From: a virus
Strand: one strand, 5' to 3'
Length of the DNA: 23,399 nt
Virus record (IMG/VR): IMGVR_UViG_3300042519_001999
Location: 1 to 23,399 of that record
A model generated the notes under the pieces. The model made no database searches and had not been told where the DNA came from. It saw only the letters and a list, made by a program, of their open reading frames with translations. Position numbers and translations under genes: made by a program. Below, piece after piece: positions 7,164-12,981 of this stretch. Positions within the stretch are counted from its first letter, which is position 1; the number at the start of each line of letters is the position of its first letter.

Positions 7164-7609
7164 TTGTCGTTGCCGTGATCTCGAATGTATTGATCTAGTT
7201 CTTTCTTTGTGGTCATTGAGGCTAACATGGCTATTTCATCTTGTTTGTATGTGGGAAACAACTCTGCCAACTGCTTTCTAATACTGCTTGCCCCTGCACC
7301 TGTTTCTTTTTTCTTGGGCGAAATCCAGTTGTGTCTGGGTGTGCCCATGTCTGGACTCACCGTGGTGGCGCACAGCCATTGCAGTTCAGGATGCTTGTTA
7401 ATATTAAAGAAGTGTTTGTTCAATCGTTCGTTGGTGGAGATTAGATAAAACTCTTGCAAGTCACGTGATCCTTCCACACATGATGCCCAGCGAATCATGA
7501 GATAGTTAGAAAACTTTTTGCGTTCCTCGTCAGTGAGGTCGCGATAGAAACTTCTGTTCTTGCGATCCAGTTGTCGCATTTCATTGGCAATGTTTAGTTT
7601 GTCGCTCAC
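7160..7609 (-). CDS. Conserved phage protein, possibly gp62-like clamp-loader subunit
   Basis: A 149-residue protein, read from GTG 7609, whose GTGA overlaps the stop of the preceding gene; a longer frame to 7705 would overlap that gene by 100 bases and is unlikely. Features are IANEMRQLDRKNRSFY near the N-terminus, KKFSNYLMIRWASCVEGS in the middle, TVSPDMGTPRHNWISPKKK, and a helical C-terminal region ending in TTKKELDQYIRDHG. The order (short helix, NxLMIRW-type segment, lysine-rich turn, C-terminal helices with LxxMTxxxL) recalls T4 gp62, the small clamp-loader subunit, but no gp44 gene is next to it here. The gp62 link is a tentative analogy. It is conserved in marine T4-like phages, as far as I recall. 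Confidence 0.5.
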   Translation of the reverse strand: MSDKLNIANEMRQLDRKNRSFYRDLTDEERKKFSNYLMIRWASCVEGSRDLQEFYLISTNERLNKHFFNINKHPELQWLCATTVSPDMGTPRHNWISPKKKETGAGASSIRKQLAELFPTYKQDEIAMLASMTTKKELDQYIRDHGNDK

Positions 7610-7917
7610 TTGTCCACTTTGATTAGTTTGTATATCATTATAGCACGTTCCAGAGAGTCTTGTAAAGCCGGATTGGTCCGGGCCAATCGCCGAATGTCCC
7701 CCCACATTTTATCTTCCCGGATGTGATCAACCAAAGGTCTACCATCTGAGGTACGCTTATCATAATCAATTTCATGTCCACTCACCGGATCATATCCATA
7801 TCCAATCAATTCACGTGTGTTGGGATCAGCGCCTGCTTCTCTAGCATACACTTCATTACCCACACGTTCGTATATATACGCGGCGCCAGGTTTAAGGGTT
7901 CCCATACTTGTAGCCAT
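7606..7917 (-). CDS. Conserved phage protein of unknown function
   Basis: A 103-residue protein. The N-terminus reads MATSMGTLKPGAAYIYERVGNEVYARE, followed by GYGYDPVSGHEIDY and a charged helical C-terminus. The KPGAxYIYERxxxxxYARE phrase is, from memory, frequent in small proteins of marine T4-like phages without known function. The start may be ATG 7917 or ATG 7905 (MGTLKPG); the second gives a smaller overlap with the 48-residue gene upstream. The stop overlaps the GTG start of the next gene. There is no membrane segment or enzyme motif. Confidence 0.6.
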   Translation of the reverse strand: MATSMGTLKPGAAYIYERVGNEVYAREAGADPNTRELIGYGYDPVSGHEIDYDKRTSDGRPLVDHIREDKMWGDIRRLARTNPALQDSLERAIMIYKLIKVDK

Positions 7918-8038
7918 ATTGAAAATGCGCCCAGCGCAGGAATCGTTCTAGTCCTTGCTGATCTTCTGGGTAACTTTCCAAGTAAATCTTGGCCAAGCGA
8001 TTGACTATTTCAAATATTTCGGGTTCGGTGTATGCCAT
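7892..8038 (-). CDS. Small conserved-looking protein, 48 residues
   Basis: ATG 8038 lies one base after the TAA of the preceding gene (8040-8042), and the 48-codon frame ends at TAA 7892. The sequence is mostly amphipathic helix: AYTEPEIFEIVNRLAKIYL, then ESYPEDQQGLERFLRWAHFQYG. The tight stop-start spacing and coding-like composition support translation by coupling. It overlaps the next gene by 26 or 14 bases, depending on that gene's start. Function is unknown; a protein-binding peptide is possible. Confidence 0.6.
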   Translation of the reverse strand: MAYTEPEIFEIVNRLAKIYLESYPEDQQGLERFLRWAHFQYGYKYGNP

Positions 8039-8039
8039 G

Positions 8040-8540
8040 TTACCAACTCTTGTTGTAGTCTACTATCTCACAGTTGCGACTGATGTCTTTCACAAAGTAC
8101 ACACAGTCAGGATCAGGATCATCATTTAATGGTACGGCCAACAACTGACCATTCTTGAGTTTGGGTGCATACCACGATACTTCATGATACACGTCTAAGA
8201 TTTCAATGTCCGGAAAACTTGGTCGGAAGCTGGTAAGTGGATTGAACTGAAACACTCTAAAACCACGATCATTGATTGACGTCAATGGCAACACCTCCAA
8301 GTCACCAATCTCAGGTTCACCTATGAGTATCTGCCAGTCCATGGGCATCTTTATGGTGTTCTCACCAATGCGTAGCACCAAGGCAGGCGCATTGAAACTT
8401 TCCAAAAAGATTAGAGGAATAAAATGATAGTCGGGCTCTTGGGGGTTGCTGTTGTCTAATATAGCAAACCTCATGTCATCTACTTCTTCAGGCAAATGAT
8501 CTAGGTCGTAATGAATGTTGTCTAGGGTTAATATTCGCAT
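8040..8540 (-). CDS. Conserved phage protein of unknown function, first gene of operon
   Basis: A 166-residue protein, started at ATG 8540 (MRILTLDNIHYDLDHLPEE) because a promoter ends 6 nt upstream; a longer frame to 8555 would begin inside the promoter. The body is beta-rich: HFIPLIFLESFNAPALVLRIG, then MPMDWQILIGEPEIGDLEVLPLTSINDRGF, KLKNGQLLAVPL and YFVKDIS. No catalytic residues stand out. Proteins with the DWxIxIG...GDLEVLPLTSxNDRGF core are, from memory, widespread in marine T4-like phages and unassigned. It leads a run of overlapping genes that extends to 2246, so it may share a regulator or timing with the replication-linked genes in that run. Confidence 0.7.
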   Translation of the reverse strand: MRILTLDNIHYDLDHLPEEVDDMRFAILDNSNPQEPDYHFIPLIFLESFNAPALVLRIGENTIKMPMDWQILIGEPEIGDLEVLPLTSINDRGFRVFQFNPLTSFRPSFPDIEILDVYHEVSWYAPKLKNGQLLAVPLNDDPDPDCVYFVKDISRNCEIVDYNKSW

Positions 8541-8546
8541 GTTGTT

Positions 8547-8575
8547 ATAATACACTGTTGTGTAACAAAAGTCAA
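8547..8575 (-). promoter_or_regulatory. Sigma70-type promoter, leaderless geometry
   Basis: On the minus strand TTGACT (8575-8570), 17 bp, then TATTAT (8552-8547). Only 6 nt (AACAAC) separate the -10 from ATG 8540, so the expected start of transcription is the A of the ATG or a base away. The -35 overlaps the TGA stop of uvsW. It probably drives the operon 8540-2246. Confidence 0.7.
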
Positions 8576-10041
8576 CCTATTTTCATCCAGTCTAGTTTTT
8601 CTTGTGTAAAAGGATAGTTGGCTTCCCTGTAAAACTGTTTGCGCTTGGTCAAATGACGCTTGGCGAATTTACAAGTGCTGGTCAAGTCCCAGATTTGAAC
8701 ATGGTCTTTGTCTTCTGCTTTACGTATGCCACGGCCAATTGACTGAATAACCCTAACAAATGACTTGCCAGGCTCAACAAGGACCAGATTAAAAATCCTA
8801 GGAATATTAATACCCACGGCAGCGACGCCATAAGTTGCCACAATAATTTTATCGGTTGCATCAGCCACTTCATCATATTCTGCTTGCCTCTTTGTTCCTT
8901 TGGTTGCGCCACTAACAAACACTGCTTTGTCTCCTAGCCTTGCAACCAGTTGTCTACCACACTCGGTGCGGTCTACCAGCACCAAGGTGTTGCCTGTTTC
9001 ATTTACTCTGCGCACAAGATCCGCCATGGTATCCAGTCGCCCAGACTCTTCCAGCAAGTACTTGAGTTCACTTTGATAGTCCTTGTATTCCACATGATCA
9101 ATCAACTGTACAATGTTCACATGACAGTTGGCCAACACACCTTGTTGTTGCAGTTCACTGGCACTAAGTTTACCAATCACAGGACCTAGGCTCACTAGCA
9201 GTGCTTGACTCTCAAACTTTTCTTTGGGCACAGTTCCAGTCAATCCCCAACGAATTGGCACTCTAGCCATCACACCTGTTAACAAGGTTTTGAGTGCATC
9301 TGCCTTGGCCATGTGTACTTCGTCCACAATCACACACACAACATCTTCAAGGAACTCACCAATGGTGCAGTCGCCTACTCCTGCTTTGGTGTTCTTTAGC
9401 AGGTTGTTGAGGCTTTGCCATGTGCATATGGTGTGTTGACGTCCGTATTCTTTTCTGTCACCAAAATACACACCAACATCTTGTTGCATGTTGATATAGT
9501 CTGCTTCGGTCTGTGTCACAAGACTCTTGTTGGGCACAATAACGATTGAGCGTCCATAAGGTGCAACAGCATTGCTCAGGGCCGCTGTCATTATGGTCTT
9601 GCCTGCGCCTGTGGCCACTTCCTGTATGCACTGTGGGTTGGCCAAGAAGTTGTTGATGATTTCCACTTGGTAGTCACGCAACATGATGGGTTCACCTGCG
9701 GCAGGATGTGTCCGAGGCCATGACACATGCTCAAAACTTGTTTCAGTTACTGATTCAAAGTTGAATGTGTTTGAATAGTCACGTTGATCATCCAGTTCAA
9801 TGTCGTAATTGAGTCGTTCCAATATGGGCACAATCTCCGGCAACAAGTTTACATAGGTGCTGCCACCCAGTTGAAAGTATGCCACCTTGCCATCCCAGCG
9901 TCCCAGTCGCACGGCTGGCAAATAACGTGCGGCAGGGTTTTCATATTTGAATGCCGTGACCAGAGCTTTGCGGGCATCCAAGTCTAGGCCTTCAATTTTG
10001 ATGTTTACTTCATCACGTATCTGTATGGTGCATTGTTTCAT
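8572..10041 (-). CDS. uvsW: UvsW-type superfamily 2 helicase
   Basis: A 489-residue protein, close to T4 UvsW (about 500). It has a small N-terminal domain (1-110), then LRDYQ at 121-125 (Q-like motif), Walker A ATGAGKT at 143-149, DEVH at 240-243 (motif II), LTGT at 267-270 (motif III), a C-terminal RecA-like domain with VLVDRTECGRQL, and QSIGRGIRK (motif VI). UvsW unwinds branched DNA and R-loops, shifting T4 from origin-dependent to recombination-dependent replication and aiding fork rescue. ATG 10041 overlaps the stop of the upstream gene (ATGA), so they are co-transcribed from the promoter at 10901. Its TGA stop is part of the next promoter's -35. Assignment to the family is secure. Confidence 0.93.
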   Translation of the reverse strand: MKQCTIQIRDEVNIKIEGLDLDARKALVTAFKYENPAARYLPAVRLGRWDGKVAYFQLGGSTYVNLLPEIVPILERLNYDIELDDQRDYSNTFNFESVTETSFEHVSWPRTHPAAGEPIMLRDYQVEIINNFLANPQCIQEVATGAGKTIMTAALSNAVAPYGRSIVIVPNKSLVTQTEADYINMQQDVGVYFGDRKEYGRQHTICTWQSLNNLLKNTKAGVGDCTIGEFLEDVVCVIVDEVHMAKADALKTLLTGVMARVPIRWGLTGTVPKEKFESQALLVSLGPVIGKLSASELQQQGVLANCHVNIVQLIDHVEYKDYQSELKYLLEESGRLDTMADLVRRVNETGNTLVLVDRTECGRQLVARLGDKAVFVSGATKGTKRQAEYDEVADATDKIIVATYGVAAVGINIPRIFNLVLVEPGKSFVRVIQSIGRGIRKAEDKDHVQIWDLTSTCKFAKRHLTKRKQFYREANYPFTQEKLDWMKIG

Positions 10042-10895
10042 GTTATAGTTACTTCACGCACAAGTTGTCGTGACCTTATTTGAGAGATTAATTCTTGTTG
10101 TGTGCCAGTGTATTCTAAATCTGCCACAGGAAATCGCAACGGTTGTGCTTGTACATTATACACAGTTTCAATACCATGCGCAAGAAAAAACTCTTGATGT
10201 TGCTCAATGTACTGTTGCATGCTGGCAAATTTTTCATTCAAGTCTTGATTATAGAATGCAACATTGAAGTCTGCGCTGTAATAACCAAACGGTCGAAATG
10301 CATCATCACCTATGTATATATCATTGTCGTGTGAGAGATCTTCCACAGTTTTTCCAATTTCGCAATAGTTGAGATACACTGTACCAAATTTGACTTGTAA
10401 TTCACCATGTGTTTGTATTGTCTCAACGTCTAACTGTTTGACTTTGGGCATACCAAACCAAGTGCAAACAAATCTTGGGCAAGGTGCGGCTATGGCAGTT
10501 TCGCATCTGTGTACCGCTAAGTTTAAATTGGCCAAAGCCTGTCGAACAGTATCAGGTGCCGAGTGCCAGTATTCGGATGTTTGTTGATCCAGCAAACCAT
10601 GATAGCGTTCAAATATGCTGTGTAAATAGTTGAGACAATCTTGTGTGTATTCAAACTCACCAACAATGATGTGTTGATAACTGTTGATTGTAGCTATGCA
10701 TTGTTGTATCATGTTGACTGCACGATCTTGCTCCTGTTGCACAGTGCCAAATCCGTAAAATCTATCTGGATTGTCCATGGGCCATGCATGTCGATTGTGC
10801 ATGCGTTCTAACCACAGTTCGGCCAATGGTGTGCGTCTTACTTTAAAACGCAATTCAAAGTTGTTGTCTAATGTAATTACAAGACGCTGAAACAT
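10038..10895 (-). CDS. Unknown phage protein, 285 residues
   Basis: The start is placed at ATG 10895 (MFQRLVITLDNNFELRFKV) because a strong promoter ends 5 nt upstream; a nominal upstream ATG at 10922 lies in the promoter. The protein is aromatic-rich and mostly soluble: beta strands at the start, helical in the middle (about 60-150), then a mixed region with TWFGMPKVKQLDVETIQTHGELQVKFGTVYLNY and a helical stretch rich in Q, E and F. No motif I recognise, no membrane segment, no signal peptide. It is co-transcribed with uvsW, so a link to DNA processing is possible but not shown. Confidence 0.6.
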   Translation of the reverse strand: MFQRLVITLDNNFELRFKVRRTPLAELWLERMHNRHAWPMDNPDRFYGFGTVQQEQDRAVNMIQQCIATINSYQHIIVGEFEYTQDCLNYLHSIFERYHGLLDQQTSEYWHSAPDTVRQALANLNLAVHRCETAIAAPCPRFVCTWFGMPKVKQLDVETIQTHGELQVKFGTVYLNYCEIGKTVEDLSHDNDIYIGDDAFRPFGYYSADFNVAFYNQDLNEKFASMQQYIEQHQEFFLAHGIETVYNVQAQPLRFPVADLEYTGTQQELISQIRSRQLVREVTIT

Positions 10896-10900
10896 ACCAC

Positions 10901-10929
10901 AGTATATACTCTTGCAAAACAAAAGTCAA
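10901..10929 (-). promoter_or_regulatory. Sigma70-type promoter, leaderless geometry
   Basis: On the minus strand TTGACT (10929-10924), 17 bp, then TATACT (10906-10901). ATG 10895 begins 6 bases after the end of the -10, so the mRNA would start at the start codon. The -35 is the continuation of the T tract of the terminator at 10928-10954. Confidence 0.75.
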
Positions 10930-10954
10930 AAAAACAGGCTCCGAAGAGCCTGTT
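10928..10954 (-). terminator. Intrinsic terminator with UUCG tetraloop
   Basis: A perfect 9-bp stem (AACAGGCTC with GAGCCTGTT, 10933-10941 and 10946-10954). On the minus strand the loop is TTCG closed by C-G, the extra-stable tetraloop form, followed by a run of seven T including the two last stem bases. It ends the transcript of the AAA+ ATPase and membrane-peptide genes. Confidence 0.9.
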
Positions 10955-10956
10955 GT

Positions 10957-10989
10957 AAAAACCCGGGGCGGAGCCAACCAATCCCCGGG
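10957..10989 (-). terminator. Second intrinsic terminator, upstream of the first
   Basis: CCCGGGG (10962-10968) pairs with CCCCGGG (10983-10989) around a 14-base loop, and on the minus strand a run of five T follows (10961-10957). It sits just before the UUCG terminator, giving two in tandem. Confidence 0.65.
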
Positions 10990-10996
10990 GTAAAAC

Positions 10997-11086
10997 TCAA
11001 TCAAGTAACAAAATAAGACATGCCAACAAGAATGCAAAGCCAATGTGCCCTAAAAATATTAACAGTAGCACAAGAAGCCAAGCCAT
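10997..11086 (-). CDS. 29-residue membrane peptide
   Basis: ATG 11086 comes one base after the TGA (11088-11090) of the AAA+ ATPase gene, and the frame of 29 codons ends at TGA 10997, just before the tandem terminators. The peptide is almost entirely hydrophobic: MAWLLVLLLIFLG, then a short HIG, then FAFLLACLILLLD, enough for one membrane-spanning helix of about 22-25 residues with an acidic last residue. Position and composition support translation by coupling to the ATPase. Its role is unknown; a membrane anchor, a regulator or a holin-like peptide are possible, though it has no classic holin hallmarks. Confidence 0.6.
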   Translation of the reverse strand: MAWLLVLLLIFLGHIGFAFLLACLILLLD

Positions 11087-11087
11087 G

Positions 11088-12116
11088 TCAGGCACTCTTC
11101 ATGCAAGTTGTCTCTGCAAGACGCTTCCAATTGCCTGCAAAGCTCTTGCGTAAGTCTGCAATCTTCAGGGCCATACGCAAGCTCATCTCACGCAAACGAT
11201 TTTGATTTGCTTCCATGAACTCGATGATCTCGTCCTGCGCACAGGGTTCAAAATCATAGTCTGCAAACAACACACCGTCCTTGGCAATTTGTTTGATACG
11301 CAACACTTTGTCACGCATGGTGTCCAAGGTCAAGTCCAGGTAGTGACAGCGTGATTGCAGTGCATCCAAGTGATCACGCAACTTTTGGCTTTTCATCTGA
11401 TCAAACTTCAAGTTGGTAATAAAGATCACACTACCTTTGAACTCGAAACGATCAGGGATGCCTTCGCGGCGCAAGGTGCTGGACTCACTCAACCATGAAA
11501 TGGTACGCTTCTTGCCGGAGTCTAATGCACCCTTCAACAAGTTCAATGCCACATCGTCAAGCAGGATGCTGTCGCAGTCATCAAACACCAACACACAGTT
11601 GTCATCTGAGTATTTGTACAGTGCTTGATACAAGCCGATAGGGGTCGCTGAACCTTTGACAACTTCAGCACGGAGGCGCTTGCCTGCCAATTTGTCAAAC
11701 AGTGTGGCCTTTTCGATCTCTTGCTCAACACCAAACGATTTGCCAACGCCTGGAGGACCTGACACAATCATGGCACGGATATCACCGTTGACACAGGCCT
11801 TTGTCATCTCATGCAAGATGTCAAACCGCTCACGAATACGTGTCATAATCTCGTCTTCTGTTTCTGCCTCTACTGGGGGCTTGGCAAACGCCACTGTATT
11901 TTCTTTGCTCACTGCATCTCCATTGACATACTCGATGTCGCTAATGTTGTTGACTTTGATACGGATGGTGTCGGGGCAATTGGGAAAAGCACCGTTGTTT
12001 TCTACTGTCACGAAATTACCTTTGGCACCAGATTGAAAGCCTGACACAAGATTGAAAGCGATATTGCGAACGGGTTTGTTGCGATACACACCTTTGATAA
12101 CTCGAATTGCACTCAT
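11088..12116 (-). CDS. AAA+ ATPase, phage type
   Basis: A 342-residue protein with one AAA+ domain. Walker A GPPGVGKS is at 120-127, Walker B VLVFDDCD at 175-182, a sensor-1-like SVIFITNL follows, and an SRC motif (LQSRC) is the likely arginine finger. An N-terminal region of about 110 residues (RNKPVRNIAFNLVSG, then VENNGAFPNCPDTIRIKV) has no clear match. The C-terminal lid is helical and basic. Such proteins remodel protein or nucleic-acid complexes; the substrate is not known. It has a strong ribosome site (AAAGGAGCC, about 7 nt before ATG 12116) and its own promoter. A membrane peptide is coupled directly downstream. Confidence 0.85.
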   Translation of the reverse strand: MSAIRVIKGVYRNKPVRNIAFNLVSGFQSGAKGNFVTVENNGAFPNCPDTIRIKVNNISDIEYVNGDAVSKENTVAFAKPPVEAETEDEIMTRIRERFDILHEMTKACVNGDIRAMIVSGPPGVGKSFGVEQEIEKATLFDKLAGKRLRAEVVKGSATPIGLYQALYKYSDDNCVLVFDDCDSILLDDVALNLLKGALDSGKKRTISWLSESSTLRREGIPDRFEFKGSVIFITNLKFDQMKSQKLRDHLDALQSRCHYLDLTLDTMRDKVLRIKQIAKDGVLFADYDFEPCAQDEIIEFMEANQNRLREMSLRMALKIADLRKSFAGNWKRLAETTCMKSA

Positions 12117-12161
12117 TGTTGGCTCCTTTGAAATGCGTTGTTGTTTACTGTTTATGTCTCT

Positions 12162-12190
12162 ATTATAGCAAATAATGAATTAATGGTCAA
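12162..12190 (-). promoter_or_regulatory. Sigma70-type promoter P1 of the AAA+ gene
   Basis: On the minus strand TTGACC (12190-12185), exactly 17 bp, then TATAAT (12167-12162), a consensus -10. The -35 lies within the last codons of the 60-residue gene upstream. A leader of about 40 nt with AAAGGAGCC follows. Its spacer differs from those of P2-P4. Confidence 0.9.
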
Positions 12191-12362
12191 CCGGTGCAAA
12201 CATCTCTTGGCCCAGTTGCATAAAAACAACAAACGCCTTCATTGTGTTTTCGCCGTACAACATGCGACCATGTTTTTGGATGTCTTGCAGTGTTTCCAAC
12301 AGGCCCATGCCTTGGAAATCTGCTTCATTTTGTATTTGTTTAATTGCTGTTTCGATCTTCAT
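12180..12362 (-). CDS. Small unknown protein, 60 residues (cassette 1)
   Basis: A small helical protein beginning MKIETAIKQIQNEADFQG, then LLETLQDIQKHGRMLYGENTMKAFVVFM, ending FAPVDH. It is preceded by AAAAAGGAGCC at the proper spacing and by a strong promoter, so it is almost certainly expressed. No motif is recognised. It is the last of three tiny genes built on the same promoter/leader. The end of its coding region contains the -35 of the next promoter. Confidence 0.75.
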   Translation of the reverse strand: MKIETAIKQIQNEADFQGMGLLETLQDIQKHGRMLYGENTMKAFVVFMQLGQEMFAPVDH

Positions 12363-12392
12363 TGCTGGCTCCTTTTTGCTTTGTATGCCATT

Positions 12393-12421
12393 ATTATAGC
12401 ATTTTGGGAATTATTGGTCAA
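12393..12421 (-). promoter_or_regulatory. Sigma70-type promoter P2 (repeat unit)
   Basis: TTGACC (12421-12416), 17 bp, TATAAT (12398-12393). From GGTCAA to the GGCTCC of the ribosome site, positions 12367-12421 are identical to 12616-12670, 55 of 55 bases. Confidence 0.95.
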
Positions 12422-12432
12422 CCAAAATAAAT

Positions 12433-12450
12433 GTAATACTCAAGTATTAC
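12433..12450 (-). terminator. Short hairpin at the end of the 54-residue gene
   Basis: GTAATAC (12433-12439) pairs with GTATTAC (12444-12450) around a 4-base loop, and on the minus strand T-rich DNA follows. The gene's TAA stop lies within the stem. It is a weak terminator or an RNA-stabilising hairpin. Confidence 0.4.
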
Positions 12451-12611
12451 AAAACCAAGTCAAGCAGTTGTTGTCTTGCCTGTTTAAGCTCTACCAGCAG
12501 GTCTGCATAGTAACCCACATTGTCCTCGCCACCGTTCACGTATACTTCAGCGTCTGCAATCTGTTCATATACCATGTTTAGTAAAAAATTTGCTGTGTCT
12601 TTAGTAATCAT
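12447..12611 (-). CDS. Small unknown protein, 54 residues (cassette 2)
   Basis: ATG 12611 is preceded by AAAAAGGAGCC and by promoter P3. The frame gives MITKDTANFLLNMVYEQIADAE, then YVNGGEDNVGYYADLLVELKQAR, ending LLDLVL. It is acidic and mainly helical, with no known motif. The ribosome site and promoter are the same as in the neighbouring cassettes. The gene ends within a hairpin, and the next promoter begins about 20 bases further on. Confidence 0.8.
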   Translation of the reverse strand: MITKDTANFLLNMVYEQIADAEVYVNGGEDNVGYYADLLVELKQARQQLLDLVL

Positions 12612-12641
12612 TCCAGGCTCCTTTTTGCTTTGTATGCCATT

Positions 12642-12670
12642 ATTATAGCATTTTGGGAATTATTGGTCAA
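12642..12670 (-). promoter_or_regulatory. Sigma70-type promoter P3 (repeat unit)
   Basis: TTGACC (12670-12665), 17 bp, TATAAT (12647-12642). The whole promoter and leader are identical to P2 over 55 bp. Confidence 0.95.
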
Positions 12671-12672
12671 TC

Positions 12673-12703
12673 AAAAAGTAGTACTGCCAAAGTGTTACTT
12701 TTT
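12673..12703 (-). terminator. Hairpin with T tail at the end of the 69-residue gene
   Basis: AAAAAGTA (12673-12680) pairs with TACTTTTT (12696-12703) around a 15-base loop that can pair further. On the minus strand the stem ends in five T. The gene's TAA stop overlaps the stem and promoter P3 starts right after it. Confidence 0.5.
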
Positions 12704-12904
12704 GAACTGTTCGAAGAAGCGGGTGTTGATTTCGTCCATTTCCGCCTGCTCTACATAGAAGTCGGTAGTAGGGTCGTAGTACTGACCTGCCTTGTTGTCA
12801 TAATACAACACACGACCACTGAAGTTGAACGGGCCTTCCAGGCCTTTGCGTGGCCCATACTTGTCACGCATGATGTCCAGGGTGTCAACTACACGATATC
12901 CCAT
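12695..12904 (-). CDS. Small unknown protein, 69 residues (cassette 3)
   Basis: MGYRVVDTLDIMRDKYGPRK starts the protein, followed by a glycine- and tyrosine-rich middle (FNFSGRVLYYDNKAGQYYD) and an acidic helical end (EQAEMDEINTRFFEQFKK). The middle looks like a short beta-hairpin with repeated tyrosines. It has a GGGAGCC ribosome site and promoter P4. No family is recognised. It is the first transcribed of the three promoter-carrying tiny genes. Confidence 0.75.
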   Translation of the reverse strand: MGYRVVDTLDIMRDKYGPRKGLEGPFNFSGRVLYYDNKAGQYYDPTTDFYVEQAEMDEINTRFFEQFKK

Positions 12905-12933
12905 TGCTGGCTCCCGTTTGTTTGTATGCCACT

Positions 12934-12962
12934 AGTATAGCATTTTGGGAATTTCCGGTCAA
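12934..12962 (-). promoter_or_regulatory. Sigma70-type promoter P4 (diverged repeat unit)
   Basis: TTGACC (12962-12957), 17 bp, TATACT (12939-12934). Most of the spacer and leader match P2/P3, with differences near the -35, the -10 and the ribosome site. Confidence 0.9.
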
Positions 12963-12981
12963 GTACTACTCTAGTATTACA

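Larger units (their letters stand above)
12367..12962 (-). repeat. Direct repeats of promoter plus leader (three units)
   Basis: Three units at 12367-12421, 12616-12670 and 12909-12962 share the -35, a spacer with a conserved AATTCCCAAAATGC-like core, the -10, a GGCATACAAA leader and a GGAGCC ribosome site. The first two are identical; the third is diverged. A fourth promoter at 12162-12190 keeps only the hexamers and ribosome site. Confidence 0.9.

Noticed and set aside
10962-10989. CCCGGGG hairpin as an attachment site or integron-type recombination site
   Set aside because: The following T run, the position behind a gene end and the lack of any integrase nearby fit a terminator better.
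11656-12036. 126-codon plus-strand ORF
   Set aside because: Antisense to the AAA+ ATPase region that holds Walker A and B; no ribosome site and no recognisable fold.
12138-12581. 147-codon plus-strand ORF
   Set aside because: It crosses two tiny genes and their promoters in antisense; the repeat identity and ribosome sites favour the minus strand.
12367-12962. Possible CRISPR array from the repeated 55-bp units
   Set aside because: The units are promoters with -35, -10 and ribosome site, and the stretches between are coding, of unequal length, 194 bases or more.
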